Below are positions 1 to 5,632 of a stretch of 5,632 nt of DNA, in pieces. Numbering within the stretch: position 1 is the first letter of the stretch; the number at the start of each line of letters is the position of its first letter. Position numbers and translations under genes: made by a program. The notes under the pieces are model-generated. The model saw only the letters and a list, made by a program, of their open reading frames with translations. It was not told the DNA's origin and did not search any database. The DNA is from an uncultured Alistipes sp. (GTDB taxonomy: Bacteria > Bacteroidota > Bacteroidia > Bacteroidales > Rikenellaceae): positions 1-5,632 of the forward strand of contig CAMWJM010000093.1 of assembly GCA_947174575.1 (NCBI GenBank). Direction: 5' to 3'.

Positions 1-1050
1 GGGTCGTCGAAGCAGTGCGAACGCCGCCGTGCGCTCGAAGGCATCGCCTCGGGCGAGGTGCAGATTCTCATCGGAACGCACGCCCTGATCGAAGACCGCG
101 TACAGTTCGCCAACTTGGGATTCGTGGTCATCGACGAGCAGCACCGCTTCGGCGTCGAGCAGCGGGCCCGCCTCTGGACGAAGAACCGCCAGCCGCCCCA
201 CGTGCTGGTGATGACCGCCACGCCGATTCCGCGGACGCTGGCCATGACCCTCTACGGCGATTTGGACGTCTCGGTGATCGACGAGCTGCCCCCGGGCCGC
301 AAGCCGATCAAGACCGTGCACTACACCGACGCCGCGCGGCTGCGGCTCTTCGGCTTCATGAAACAGGAGATCGCCAAGGGCCGCCAGGTCTATGTGGTCT
401 ACCCCCTTATCAAAGAGTCGGAAAGCATGGATTTCAAGGACTTGACCGACGGCTACGAATCCATCTCGCGCGACTTTCCGCTGCCCGAATACGTCACGAC
501 CATCTGCCACGGACAGATGAAACCCGCCGACAAGGAGGAGTCGATGCGCCAGTTCAAGGCGGGCGAGGCCCACATCATGGTCGCCACGTCGGTGATCGAG
601 GTGGGCGTCGACGTGCCCAACGCCACGGTCATGGTCATCGAATCGGCCGAGCGGTTCGGGTTGTCGCAGCTCCACCAGCTGCGCGGACGCGTGGGCCGCG
701 GCGGCGAACAGTCCTACTGCATTCTGATGTCGGGGGTCAAGCTCTCCAAGGAGTCGCGCGCGCGGCTCGATGCCATGTGCGAGACCAACGACGGCTTCCG
801 GCTGGCGGAACTCGACCTCAAACTGCGCGGCGCCGGCGACGTCAACGGCACGCAGCAGAGCGGCATGGCATTCGATTTGAAGATCGCCAATCCGACGGCC
901 GACGTACAAATACTCACCGTCTCGCGCGAAGCGGCGATTGGCATCCTGGCGGACGATCCCGCGCTCCGGAAACCCGAGCACCGGGGTCTCGACATGCTGC
1001 GGCGCCGCTATTCGCACGAAGATGAAATCGATTTTTCACGCATATCGTAG
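1..1050 (+). CDS. recG: ATP-dependent DNA helicase RecG, C-terminal half (partial)
   Basis: RecG is a cytoplasmic superfamily 2 helicase that reverses stalled replication forks and migrates Holliday junctions. The reading frame is open from base 1, so the gene is cut by the left edge; the N-terminal wedge domain and the Walker A motif lie outside. The visible 349 residues hold motif II DEQH (residues 45-48, in the RecG-typical context DEQHRFG), motif III TATP (72-75, followed by IPRT), motif VI QLRGRVGR (226-233), and the RecG-specific TRG translocation region around RGAGDVNGTQQSG (276-288). TRG regions more often read RGPG, so the Ala is a mild variant. The protein ends FSRIS with TAG at 1048-1050 and appears complete at its C-terminus. 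No frameshift is visible. The other SF2 candidate, Mfd, is excluded by the TRG region and the short C-terminus. It probably shares a transcript with the DUF3108 gene 21 bases downstream. Confidence 0.96.
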   Translation, partial: GSSKQCERRRALEGIASGEVQILIGTHALIEDRVQFANLGFVVIDEQHRFGVEQRARLWTKNRQPPHVLVMTATPIPRTLAMTLYGDLDVSVIDELPPGRKPIKTVHYTDAARLRLFGFMKQEIAKGRQVYVVYPLIKESESMDFKDLTDGYESISRDFPLPEYVTTICHGQMKPADKEESMRQFKAGEAHIMVATSVIEVGVDVPNATVMVIESAERFGLSQLHQLRGRVGRGGEQSYCILMSGVKLSKESRARLDAMCETNDGFRLAELDLKLRGAGDVNGTQQSGMAFDLKIANPTADVQILTVSREAAIGILADDPALRKPEHRGLDMLRRRYSHEDEIDFSRIS

Positions 1051-1071
1051 AACCTGCAAGATCTGCACTCC

Positions 1072-1869
1072 ATGAAACGGCTTTTCCTCCTCATATCGCT
1101 CCTGACCGCAGCCGCACGGCTCTCCGCACAGCTCTATCACCCGGGCGAAGTGCTCCAGTACCGCGTGAGCTACAAAGCCCGCATGTTTCCCAATACGGAA
1201 GTAGGCGCCGTGGAGGTGAAGACCGTCGAAACCGATCTGGAGGGGCGCCGCCTCTACCTGGTCGAGGGCATCGGCCGCACGCTGCCCACCTACCGGTGGT
1301 TCTACAACATGGAAGACGTCTACCGCATCTGGATCGACCCCGACGACCTGCGCACCCAGCTCTTCGCCAGCGACATCCGCGAGGGCGACTACACGTTCGA
1401 AAGCCGCTTCGTCTACGTGTGGGCCGATTCGGTGGTGCACACGCGGTGGCGCAGCCGGCAGCGCCCGTTCGCCGAGAAGCACATGACGCTCACCGACGAG
1501 AGCATGGACGCCGTGTCGCTCTTCTTCAACCTCCGCTCGGCGCGGGCCGAAGATTTCGTCGAGGGCGAATCGCGCTCGCTGCAGATGGTGCTGCAGGACA
1601 CGATCCGGCACCTCAACTACAGTTTTCTGGGCCGCGAGAACAAGAAAATCCGCAACATCGGCAAGTTCAAAACCCTGAAATTCAATTGTCAGTTAGGCAC
1701 CACCGAGGGTTATTCGTTCACCGACGGCACGGTCTTCACCATCTGGATTTCGGACGACGAGAACAAGATTCCGCTCTACATCGAATCGCCGGTGCGCGTG
1801 GGCAGCATCAACGCCTATATTTCGGGGTACAAGAATCTGAAATACCCCCTTACGAGCCTAATCAAGTAG
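1072..1869 (+). CDS. Secreted DUF3108 domain protein
   Basis: This is a 265-residue exported protein of unknown function matching the DUF3108 family by pattern. Residues 1-19 form a signal peptide: MKR, a hydrophobic stretch, then LSA before Gln20, the usual Bacteroidetes signal peptidase I site. There is no lipobox cysteine, so it should be a soluble periplasmic protein or be processed further. Family-like features are the opening GEVLQYRVSYKA (25-36) with a following VG, the central acidic TDESMDAVSLFFNLRS (141-156), and the C-terminal VFTIWISDDENKIPLYIES segment (221-239) followed by VGSINAYI. The last two segments fit the family's long beta-sheet fold. No catalytic motif is evident. ATG 1072 is chosen because it opens the signal peptide directly; there is no Shine-Dalgarno sequence, as is common in this phylum. 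It starts 21 bases after recG and is probably co-transcribed with it. An envelope role is inference only. Confidence 0.88.
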   Translation: MKRLFLLISLLTAAARLSAQLYHPGEVLQYRVSYKARMFPNTEVGAVEVKTVETDLEGRRLYLVEGIGRTLPTYRWFYNMEDVYRIWIDPDDLRTQLFASDIREGDYTFESRFVYVWADSVVHTRWRSRQRPFAEKHMTLTDESMDAVSLFFNLRSARAEDFVEGESRSLQMVLQDTIRHLNYSFLGRENKKIRNIGKFKTLKFNCQLGTTEGYSFTDGTVFTIWISDDENKIPLYIESPVRVGSINAYISGYKNLKYPLTSLIK

Positions 1870-1892
1870 AAAGTTCCAAAAAGCGAAAAAGG

Positions 1893-1917
1893 TGAAAGGA
1901 TAAGTGCATCCCTTTCA
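1893..1917 (-). terminator. Putative intrinsic terminator of the minus-strand operon
   Basis: A 7-bp perfect inverted repeat (TGAAAGG / CCTTTCA) spans 1893-1917 with an 11-base loop. Read on the minus strand it is followed by CCTTTTTCGCTTTTT (complement of 1878-1892), the T-rich tail expected of a rho-independent terminator. The stem includes the TGA stop codon of the S41 gene (1915-1917). On the plus strand no T-run follows, so it does not clearly serve the DUF3108 gene. The stem is short and only partly GC, so the call is moderate. Confidence 0.5.
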
Positions 1918-3690
1918 GCGTTCCCTAAAAACAATCGCCCCCTTGAGCCGGCTGTCGGGCCGTTCGGTTATGCCCGGCAGCTCACGCACGGTTCGAAGTC
2001 CAGCAGCGGCCCGCGTGGCGGCGGGTTTTTGCCCCTGCGCGATCCACTCCGCGGCCAGCGCATAGAGCGGATCGGCCGACGTGCCGAATTCGCCCGGATA
2101 GTAAACCCGCTCGTAGAACGGCCCCTCCGCGACTTCGATGTCGGGTACGAAGCCATCCGAATAGTCGCGGAATCCGACGGCGTTTTCCGAATAGAACGTG
2201 ATGGGCATGAACGTATACAGCTCGCCGTCGACCACATGGTCGACATAGCCCTCCATGCCGACGTTCTTGCCGTTGGTGCGCGAGCCGATGAGCCGCACCT
2301 CGATGTCCAGACCGCGCAGACCGTTGATCACCAGCTCGCTGGCCGATGCCGTATTCTCCGAACACAGCACATAGATGCGCTTCAGCCCCAGGCCCGACGA
2401 CAGCGCCGAGGCGATGGGCGTATAGGTACCGGTGCCGTCGGGCACACGGCTCTCGCCGATGCGGTAGACGCCGCTTTCGCCGAGCGCCGAGCGCCGGGCG
2501 TTGTAGGTCATCCGGCAATAGACCGCATCCTTATAGGCTTCGCCGAGGATGAGCGTGGCCAGCAAGGTGCTCGACCGAACGGCCCCGCCGCCGTTGTAGC
2601 GCAAATCCACGATCAACTCCTCGACACCCTTGAAATCGCGGAACGCCGCGATCAGCGACTCGTCCTCCGCAGTCTCGAAACCCATGTAGAGCAAATAGGC
2701 CGTCCGTTTGCCGCCCACGGTCGTCACGACGCTCTTGTAAATGGCCGGATCGATATAGCTCTGCGACACGAGCGTCGCCTCGGGCAGCGGCTCCAGCCGC
2801 CGGAACCCGCCGTCGACACCCCAGACCACGCGGTTGGGCGCCACCCGCACCGATGCTCCGTCGTACAGCCGCAGCGCCAGCGTCTTGTAGTTGGTCTCCG
2901 TGACCGCCTGACCGTCGACTTCGGAGATGAACATGCCGCGCTCCAGTCCGGCCGCAGCCGCCGAAGTGCCGGGCGTGACGCCCTCGATCACGAATCCGAT
3001 CGTCCCGCGCACCAGTTCCACGGCCCGCGCCCGCCACACGCCCGTGCCGCTCACCCGCTCGCCTGCCGACCGCGTAGCGCCGTTCGCCGAACGCTGGGTT
3101 TTCGAGATGTAGGAGTAGAAATATTCGCGCCGGCCGTTCTTCCAATGACCGTCGTCGTAGTTCAGCGCGCGCCCCTCGGCATCTTCGACCGCAGCCACGC
3201 CCTGCAGGATCGACGCAAGAAAAGCATCGTAGCTCGACGCATAGTCGAGTTTCAGCCCGGGAATCGGCTCGTTCCACAGATAATAGTCGCGCATGTATTT
3301 GGCCACCCATTCGTTGACCTCGACATATTCGCCGCCCTCGGCATATTGCACCACACGGAACGAGGCGGCCGTCGGGCGTCCTTTCACCCGCACCGTCACC
3401 ACGGCCGTCCGCGAAGCGCCCGAAGCGTTGGCGGCCGTCGCCACGTCGATGAACTGCCGGCCCGCATCGCCCGTCCGCGGCGCCACCATACACCAAGCCT
3501 CGCTGCCCGAAGCCTCCCAGGCACCGTCGGCCACGAAGGAAAACAGATGCGTCTGCCCCTCCGACCGGCTGTAGACCTCGGCCGTCCACGACGGCTGCGA
3601 AATGCCCGTATCGCTGTCCCCGAGGGACTTGTCGCTCGTGCAGGCCCCGCAGAGGGCGACCCACAGCGAAAAGAAAAGAATGCGTTTCAT
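1915..3690 (-). CDS. BACON-PDZ-S41 serine protease, putative lipoprotein
   Basis: This 591-residue protein is an S41 (C-terminal processing/tricorn-like) protease probably anchored outside the inner membrane. Residues 1-16 are a lipoprotein-type signal ending in CGAC, with Cys17 as the likely lipidated residue; Cys at -3 is unusual. Next come a BACON-like beta domain (about 34-118, with DGAWEAS, a WC pair and VVQYAE), a helical S41 N-terminal segment (about 122-165, with YYLWNE), a PDZ domain (about 215-285) and the S41 core (about 328-520). The core holds VDLRYNGGG (361-369), nucleophile Ser449 in TASASE and general-base Lys475 in RTNGKNVG, spaced 26 apart, close to the 25 seen in Prc/CtpA. 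The catalytic dyad is intact, so activity is expected. The substrate is unknown. ATG 3690 is fixed by the signal peptide and by its ATGA overlap with nth. An A-rich tract rather than a Shine-Dalgarno sequence lies upstream. The BACON call is from pattern and less sure than the S41 call. Confidence 0.93.
   Translation of the reverse strand: MKRILFFSLWVALCGACTSDKSLGDSDTGISQPSWTAEVYSRSEGQTHLFSFVADGAWEASGSEAWCMVAPRTGDAGRQFIDVATAANASGASRTAVVTVRVKGRPTAASFRVVQYAEGGEYVEVNEWVAKYMRDYYLWNEPIPGLKLDYASSYDAFLASILQGVAAVEDAEGRALNYDDGHWKNGRREYFYSYISKTQRSANGATRSAGERVSGTGVWRARAVELVRGTIGFVIEGVTPGTSAAAAGLERGMFISEVDGQAVTETNYKTLALRLYDGASVRVAPNRVVWGVDGGFRRLEPLPEATLVSQSYIDPAIYKSVVTTVGGKRTAYLLYMGFETAEDESLIAAFRDFKGVEELIVDLRYNGGGAVRSSTLLATLILGEAYKDAVYCRMTYNARRSALGESGVYRIGESRVPDGTGTYTPIASALSSGLGLKRIYVLCSENTASASELVINGLRGLDIEVRLIGSRTNGKNVGMEGYVDHVVDGELYTFMPITFYSENAVGFRDYSDGFVPDIEVAEGPFYERVYYPGEFGTSADPLYALAAEWIAQGQKPAATRAAAGLRTVRELPGITERPDSRLKGAIVFRER
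3687..3690 (-). other. ATGA stop-start overlap coupling nth to the S41 gene
   Basis: On the minus strand the bases ATGA contain both the start ATG of the S41 lipoprotein (3690-3688) and the TGA stop of nth (3689-3687). Such 4-base overlaps usually mean co-transcription and often translational re-initiation. This fixes the S41 start and argues that the two genes are expressed together. Confidence 0.85.
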
Positions 3691-4343
3691 CGTTCAGCGT
3701 CTTTTTTATGCTCCGCGGCATATTTGCGGCACCACACGGCGATGCCGCAAGCGTCGCATTGCGGATTGCGGGCCATGCACACATAACGTCCGTGGAGGAT
3801 CAACCAATGATGCGCCACGGGCAGCAGATGCCCCGGAATATGTTTTTCGAGCGCCAGCTCGGTCTGCAGCGGGGTTTTCGAACCGGTAGTCAGCCCTATG
3901 CGCTCCGAGACCCGGAAAACATGGGTGTCCACCGGCATCACCTCGCGCTGCCACAGCACGGCGCCCAGCACGTTGGCCGTCTTGCGGCCCACGCCGGGCA
4001 GGCGCTGCAGCTCGTCCAGATCGGTCGGCACCTCGCCCCCGAACTCCCCGCACAACATGCGGGCCATGCCAGCCAGATTCTTCGCCTTATTATTGGGATA
4101 GGATATACTCTTTATATAAGGATATATCCCCTCCGCCCCCGCAGCCGCCATCCGATCGGGCGTAGGAAAGGCCTCGAACAGCGCGGGCGTGGTCATGTTG
4201 ACCCGCTTGTCGGTGCACTGGGCCGAAAGGATCACGGCCACCAGCAGCTGGTAGGGATTCTCGTAGTGCAACTCGCTCTCGGCCACGGGCATATGCTCCG
4301 AGAACCAGGCGATGATGCCGTCGTATCGCTGTTTAAGAGTCAT
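3687..4343 (-). CDS. nth: Endonuclease III, DNA glycosylase/AP lyase
   Basis: Endonuclease III removes oxidised pyrimidines such as thymine glycol from DNA and nicks the resulting abasic site, starting base excision repair in the cytoplasm. At 218 residues it has the usual family length. It shows the N-terminal LSAQCTDKRVN segment (39-49), the helix-hairpin-helix LPGVGRKTANV (115-125) with the lyase Lys121, and the catalytic Asp139 in PVDTH. The C-terminal 4Fe-4S cluster motif has C189, C196, C199 and C205 in canonical C-x6-C-x2-C-x5-C spacing. MutY is excluded because the helix-hairpin-helix carries the Nth catalytic Lys and the NUDIX-like C-terminal domain is absent. ATG 4343 lies 6 bases after the glycosyltransferase stop and gives the normal N-terminus. 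Its TGA overlaps the start of the S41 gene. An AT-rich stretch at 4087-4127 encodes residues 73-86 without disturbing the frame. Confidence 0.98.
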   Translation of the reverse strand: MTLKQRYDGIIAWFSEHMPVAESELHYENPYQLLVAVILSAQCTDKRVNMTTPALFEAFPTPDRMAAAGAEGIYPYIKSISYPNNKAKNLAGMARMLCGEFGGEVPTDLDELQRLPGVGRKTANVLGAVLWQREVMPVDTHVFRVSERIGLTTGSKTPLQTELALEKHIPGHLLPVAHHWLILHGRYVCMARNPQCDACGIAVWCRKYAAEHKKDAER

Positions 4344-4349
4344 AACGGT

Positions 4350-5276
4350 TCAATTTTTCGATCGTCGGAACAAAATCTTTTTCACCAATAGTCCTGCTCC
4401 TTCGGGACATAGCAGCAGCCGCGGCGTACGCCTCACGTCGTCGCGCCAGCGGGCCAGATATTCGCGCACCGGGCCGTGGTACGAGAGCACCCACAGCGCC
4501 ACCGAGCTGCGCCGGCGCAAGATGCGGAAGCGGTTGCGGCGGCCGCCGTAGCGCTCGTCGAACCAGAGGCTTATATCCATCAGCGAGTCGCAGAAAGCGA
4601 TCCGCCTGCGGTACTCGGTGTGGTGGCTCACGCTCACGGGCAGCCGACGATGCACGGCCGTGAACTCGGGGATGAACGCCACCCGGCTGCAGGCGGCGAA
4701 CCACAGCCACATGGGCGCGTCGTCGGTCATCCATTCGGGATGCCGCTCGGGGTGCACCTCGTCGTAATAGCGGGCGATCAACTCGCGCCGCGCCAGGGTC
4801 GTGCAGTTGCAGATCGTCAGGCGGCACAGCAGACGGTCGAAATCGGTGAAATGCTCCTCCTCGTCGGGCGCGGTCGCACCGGTGGCCTGGTAGAAGTTCT
4901 CCGCCCGCGTGAAGCACATGCCGCACCCGGGGTCGGACTCCAGCAACTCGACCTGCTTCTGCAGCTTGCGGGGATCGCTCCACCAGTCGTCGCCGTCGCA
5001 GTAGGCCACATACTTGCCGCGGCACGCCTCGAACGTGCGCCGATAGTTGGCCCGCCACCCGACATTGGCGTCGGAGGTCTCTATGCGCACCCGATCGGGG
5101 TATTTTTCGGCATACTCGCGACATATGACCGCCGTGGAGTCGGTGCTGCAATCCTCGCCCAACACCAGCTCCACGCCGAAAGAGGTCTCCTGCGCCAGCA
5201 CGCTTTCGACGGCCCGGCGCAGGTAGGCTTCGTGGTTGTAGGTCGTCATGCAGACCGAAACGAGCGGCGTATCCAT
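4350..5276 (-). CDS. Family 2 glycosyltransferase
   Basis: This 308-residue GT-A fold glycosyltransferase should transfer a sugar from a nucleotide-sugar donor to an envelope or surface glycan acceptor on the cytoplasmic face. The GT2 opening PLVSVCMTTYNHEAYLRRAVESVLAQ (4-29) is followed by the acidic EDCSTDST (41-48) and by the metal- and nucleotide-binding DGDDWW (94-99, DXD type). An acceptor-side motif, TDDAPMWLW, lies at 184-192 and resembles the Asp-Pro-Met-Trp-Leu motif of many polysaccharide GT2 enzymes. There is no obvious transmembrane helix. The last 25 residues are basic and hydrophobic (RTPRLLLC to KKILFRR), so peripheral membrane contact is possible. Donor and acceptor cannot be told from sequence. 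The ATG at 5276 sits 4 bases after the uvrD stop, and the TGA at 4352-4350 is 6 bases before nth, so it is inside the operon. No other glycan gene is in the window. Confidence 0.93.
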   Translation of the reverse strand: MDTPLVSVCMTTYNHEAYLRRAVESVLAQETSFGVELVLGEDCSTDSTAVICREYAEKYPDRVRIETSDANVGWRANYRRTFEACRGKYVAYCDGDDWWSDPRKLQKQVELLESDPGCGMCFTRAENFYQATGATAPDEEEHFTDFDRLLCRLTICNCTTLARRELIARYYDEVHPERHPEWMTDDAPMWLWFAACSRVAFIPEFTAVHRRLPVSVSHHTEYRRRIAFCDSLMDISLWFDERYGGRRNRFRILRRRSSVALWVLSYHGPVREYLARWRDDVRRTPRLLLCPEGAGLLVKKILFRRSKN

Positions 5277-5280
5277 CGTC

Positions 5281-5632
5281 TTACAACGTGGTCAGTTTGG
5301 CGAATTTGGCCAGCAAGGTCTTCTCGCCGGCGTTGTCGAATGCGATCACCAGCTTGTGATCGCCCTGCAGCACCTCGATGCGCCGGATGATCCCCACGCC
5401 GAACTTCTGGTGCTCGACGCGCTGCCCCACGGCATAACCGCCCACCGCGGTCGGCCCGTCGGATGCTGCGGATTCCGCCGCCGGTCGCACGCTCACCCGC
5501 CGCATCCCTTCGGTCGAGGGGCGCGGCAGCTGCACCAGCGCCGGATCGGGCACCGCCTTCGTCCCTGCGGCATGGGAACCGGCACCTGCTCCGAAGCGAG
5601 TTTCATTGTGCGAAAAACCGCCTGCGCCATAG
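5281..5632 (-). CDS. uvrD: UvrD/PcrA-type helicase, C-terminal tail (partial)
   Basis: This is the last 116 residues of a superfamily 1A DNA helicase whose motor core lies beyond the right edge. The frame stays open to base 5631, so the true start is outside; an internal GTG at 5553 is not the start. Residues about 1-65 are a low-complexity Gly/Ala/Ser/Pro-rich linker. Residues about 66-113 form the Tudor-like C-terminal domain of PcrA/UvrD: YAVGQRVEHQKFGVGIIRRIE, then HKLVIAFDNAGEKTLLAKFAKL. In PcrA and UvrD this domain binds RNA polymerase and links the helicase to transcription-coupled repair; Rep lacks it. Stop TAA is at 5283-5281. The gene leads directly into the glycosyltransferase with a 4-base gap. 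Whether pcrA or uvrD is the better name cannot be decided without the core. Confidence 0.9.
   Translation of the reverse strand, partial: YGAGGFSHNETRFGAGAGSHAAGTKAVPDPALVQLPRPSTEGMRRVSVRPAAESAASDGPTAVGGYAVGQRVEHQKFGVGIIRRIEVLQGDHKLVIAFDNAGEKTLLAKFAKLTTL

Noticed and set aside
15..1025. A 336-codon open frame overlapping recG in another plus frame
   Set aside because: The product is low-complexity and Arg-rich, with no motifs, and it overlaps a clear RecG helicase frame.
1051..1071. A promoter for the DUF3108 gene
   Set aside because: The 21-base gap has no Bacteroidetes-type TAnnTTTG box, and it is too short for a -33/-7 pair.
2029..3786. A 585-codon open frame on the plus strand opposite the S41 gene
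   Set aside because: It is an Arg/His/Pro/Ala-rich antisense shadow created by GC-rich codons. The minus-strand frame has a signal peptide, an intact catalytic dyad and recognisable domains, and the antisense product resembles no family.
4120..4129. The palindrome GGATATATCC as a transcription factor operator
   Set aside because: It is inside the conserved nth coding sequence, over 400 bases from the next start codon, with no matching copy seen near a start.
4476..5390. A 304-codon plus-strand frame and a 272-codon minus-strand frame (5151-4333) over the glycosyltransferase
   Set aside because: Both are Arg/Ala/His-rich shadows; the GT2 frame with its DGDDWW motif is the real gene.
5281..5553. 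A separate 90-residue gene starting at GTG 5553
   Set aside because: The frame stays open upstream to the window edge and the content is the C-terminal domain of a UvrD/PcrA helicase, so this is a truncated gene tail.

Overview
The window looks like ordinary chromosome from a GC-rich member of the Bacteroidales, most likely Alistipes or another Rikenellaceae. The evidence is GC-rich coding sequence, start codons without a clear Shine-Dalgarno sequence (normal in Bacteroidetes), a BACON-like plus S41 protease lipoprotein architecture typical of gut Bacteroidetes, a DUF3108 secreted protein, and RecG and UvrD/PcrA sequences of Bacteroidales type. The genus is an inference from composition and protein style, not from a marker gene.

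Layout. Two gene groups converge near position 1890. On the plus strand, the C-terminal half of recG (1-1050, cut by the left edge) is followed after 21 bases by a secreted DUF3108 protein (1072-1869). On the minus strand, read from right to left, are the C-terminal tail of a UvrD/PcrA-type helicase (5632-5281, cut by the right edge), a family 2 glycosyltransferase (5276-4350), endonuclease III nth (4343-3687) and a BACON/PDZ/S41 protease lipoprotein (3690-1915). The minus-strand genes are packed with gaps of 4 and 6 bases and a 4-base ATGA overlap, so they read as one operon. A hairpin followed by a T-rich run on the minus strand at about 1881-1917 probably ends it.

Function. Three genes concern genome maintenance: recG (fork reversal and branch migration), uvrD/pcrA (repair and replication helicase) and nth (base excision of oxidised pyrimidines). 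The other three act at or on the cell envelope: a secreted DUF3108 protein, a glycosyltransferase and a surface or periplasmic serine protease. The mixture looks like housekeeping gene packing rather than one dedicated pathway.

I see no mobile element, CRISPR array, tRNA, rRNA or phage gene, and no convincing new system. No stretch over 300 bases lacks a gene: the only intergenic gaps are 1051-1071, 1870-1914, 4344-4349 and 5277-5280. The items most worth a second look are the domain architecture and coupling of the S41 lipoprotein, the glycosyltransferase inserted between two repair genes, and a sharply AT-rich patch inside nth.
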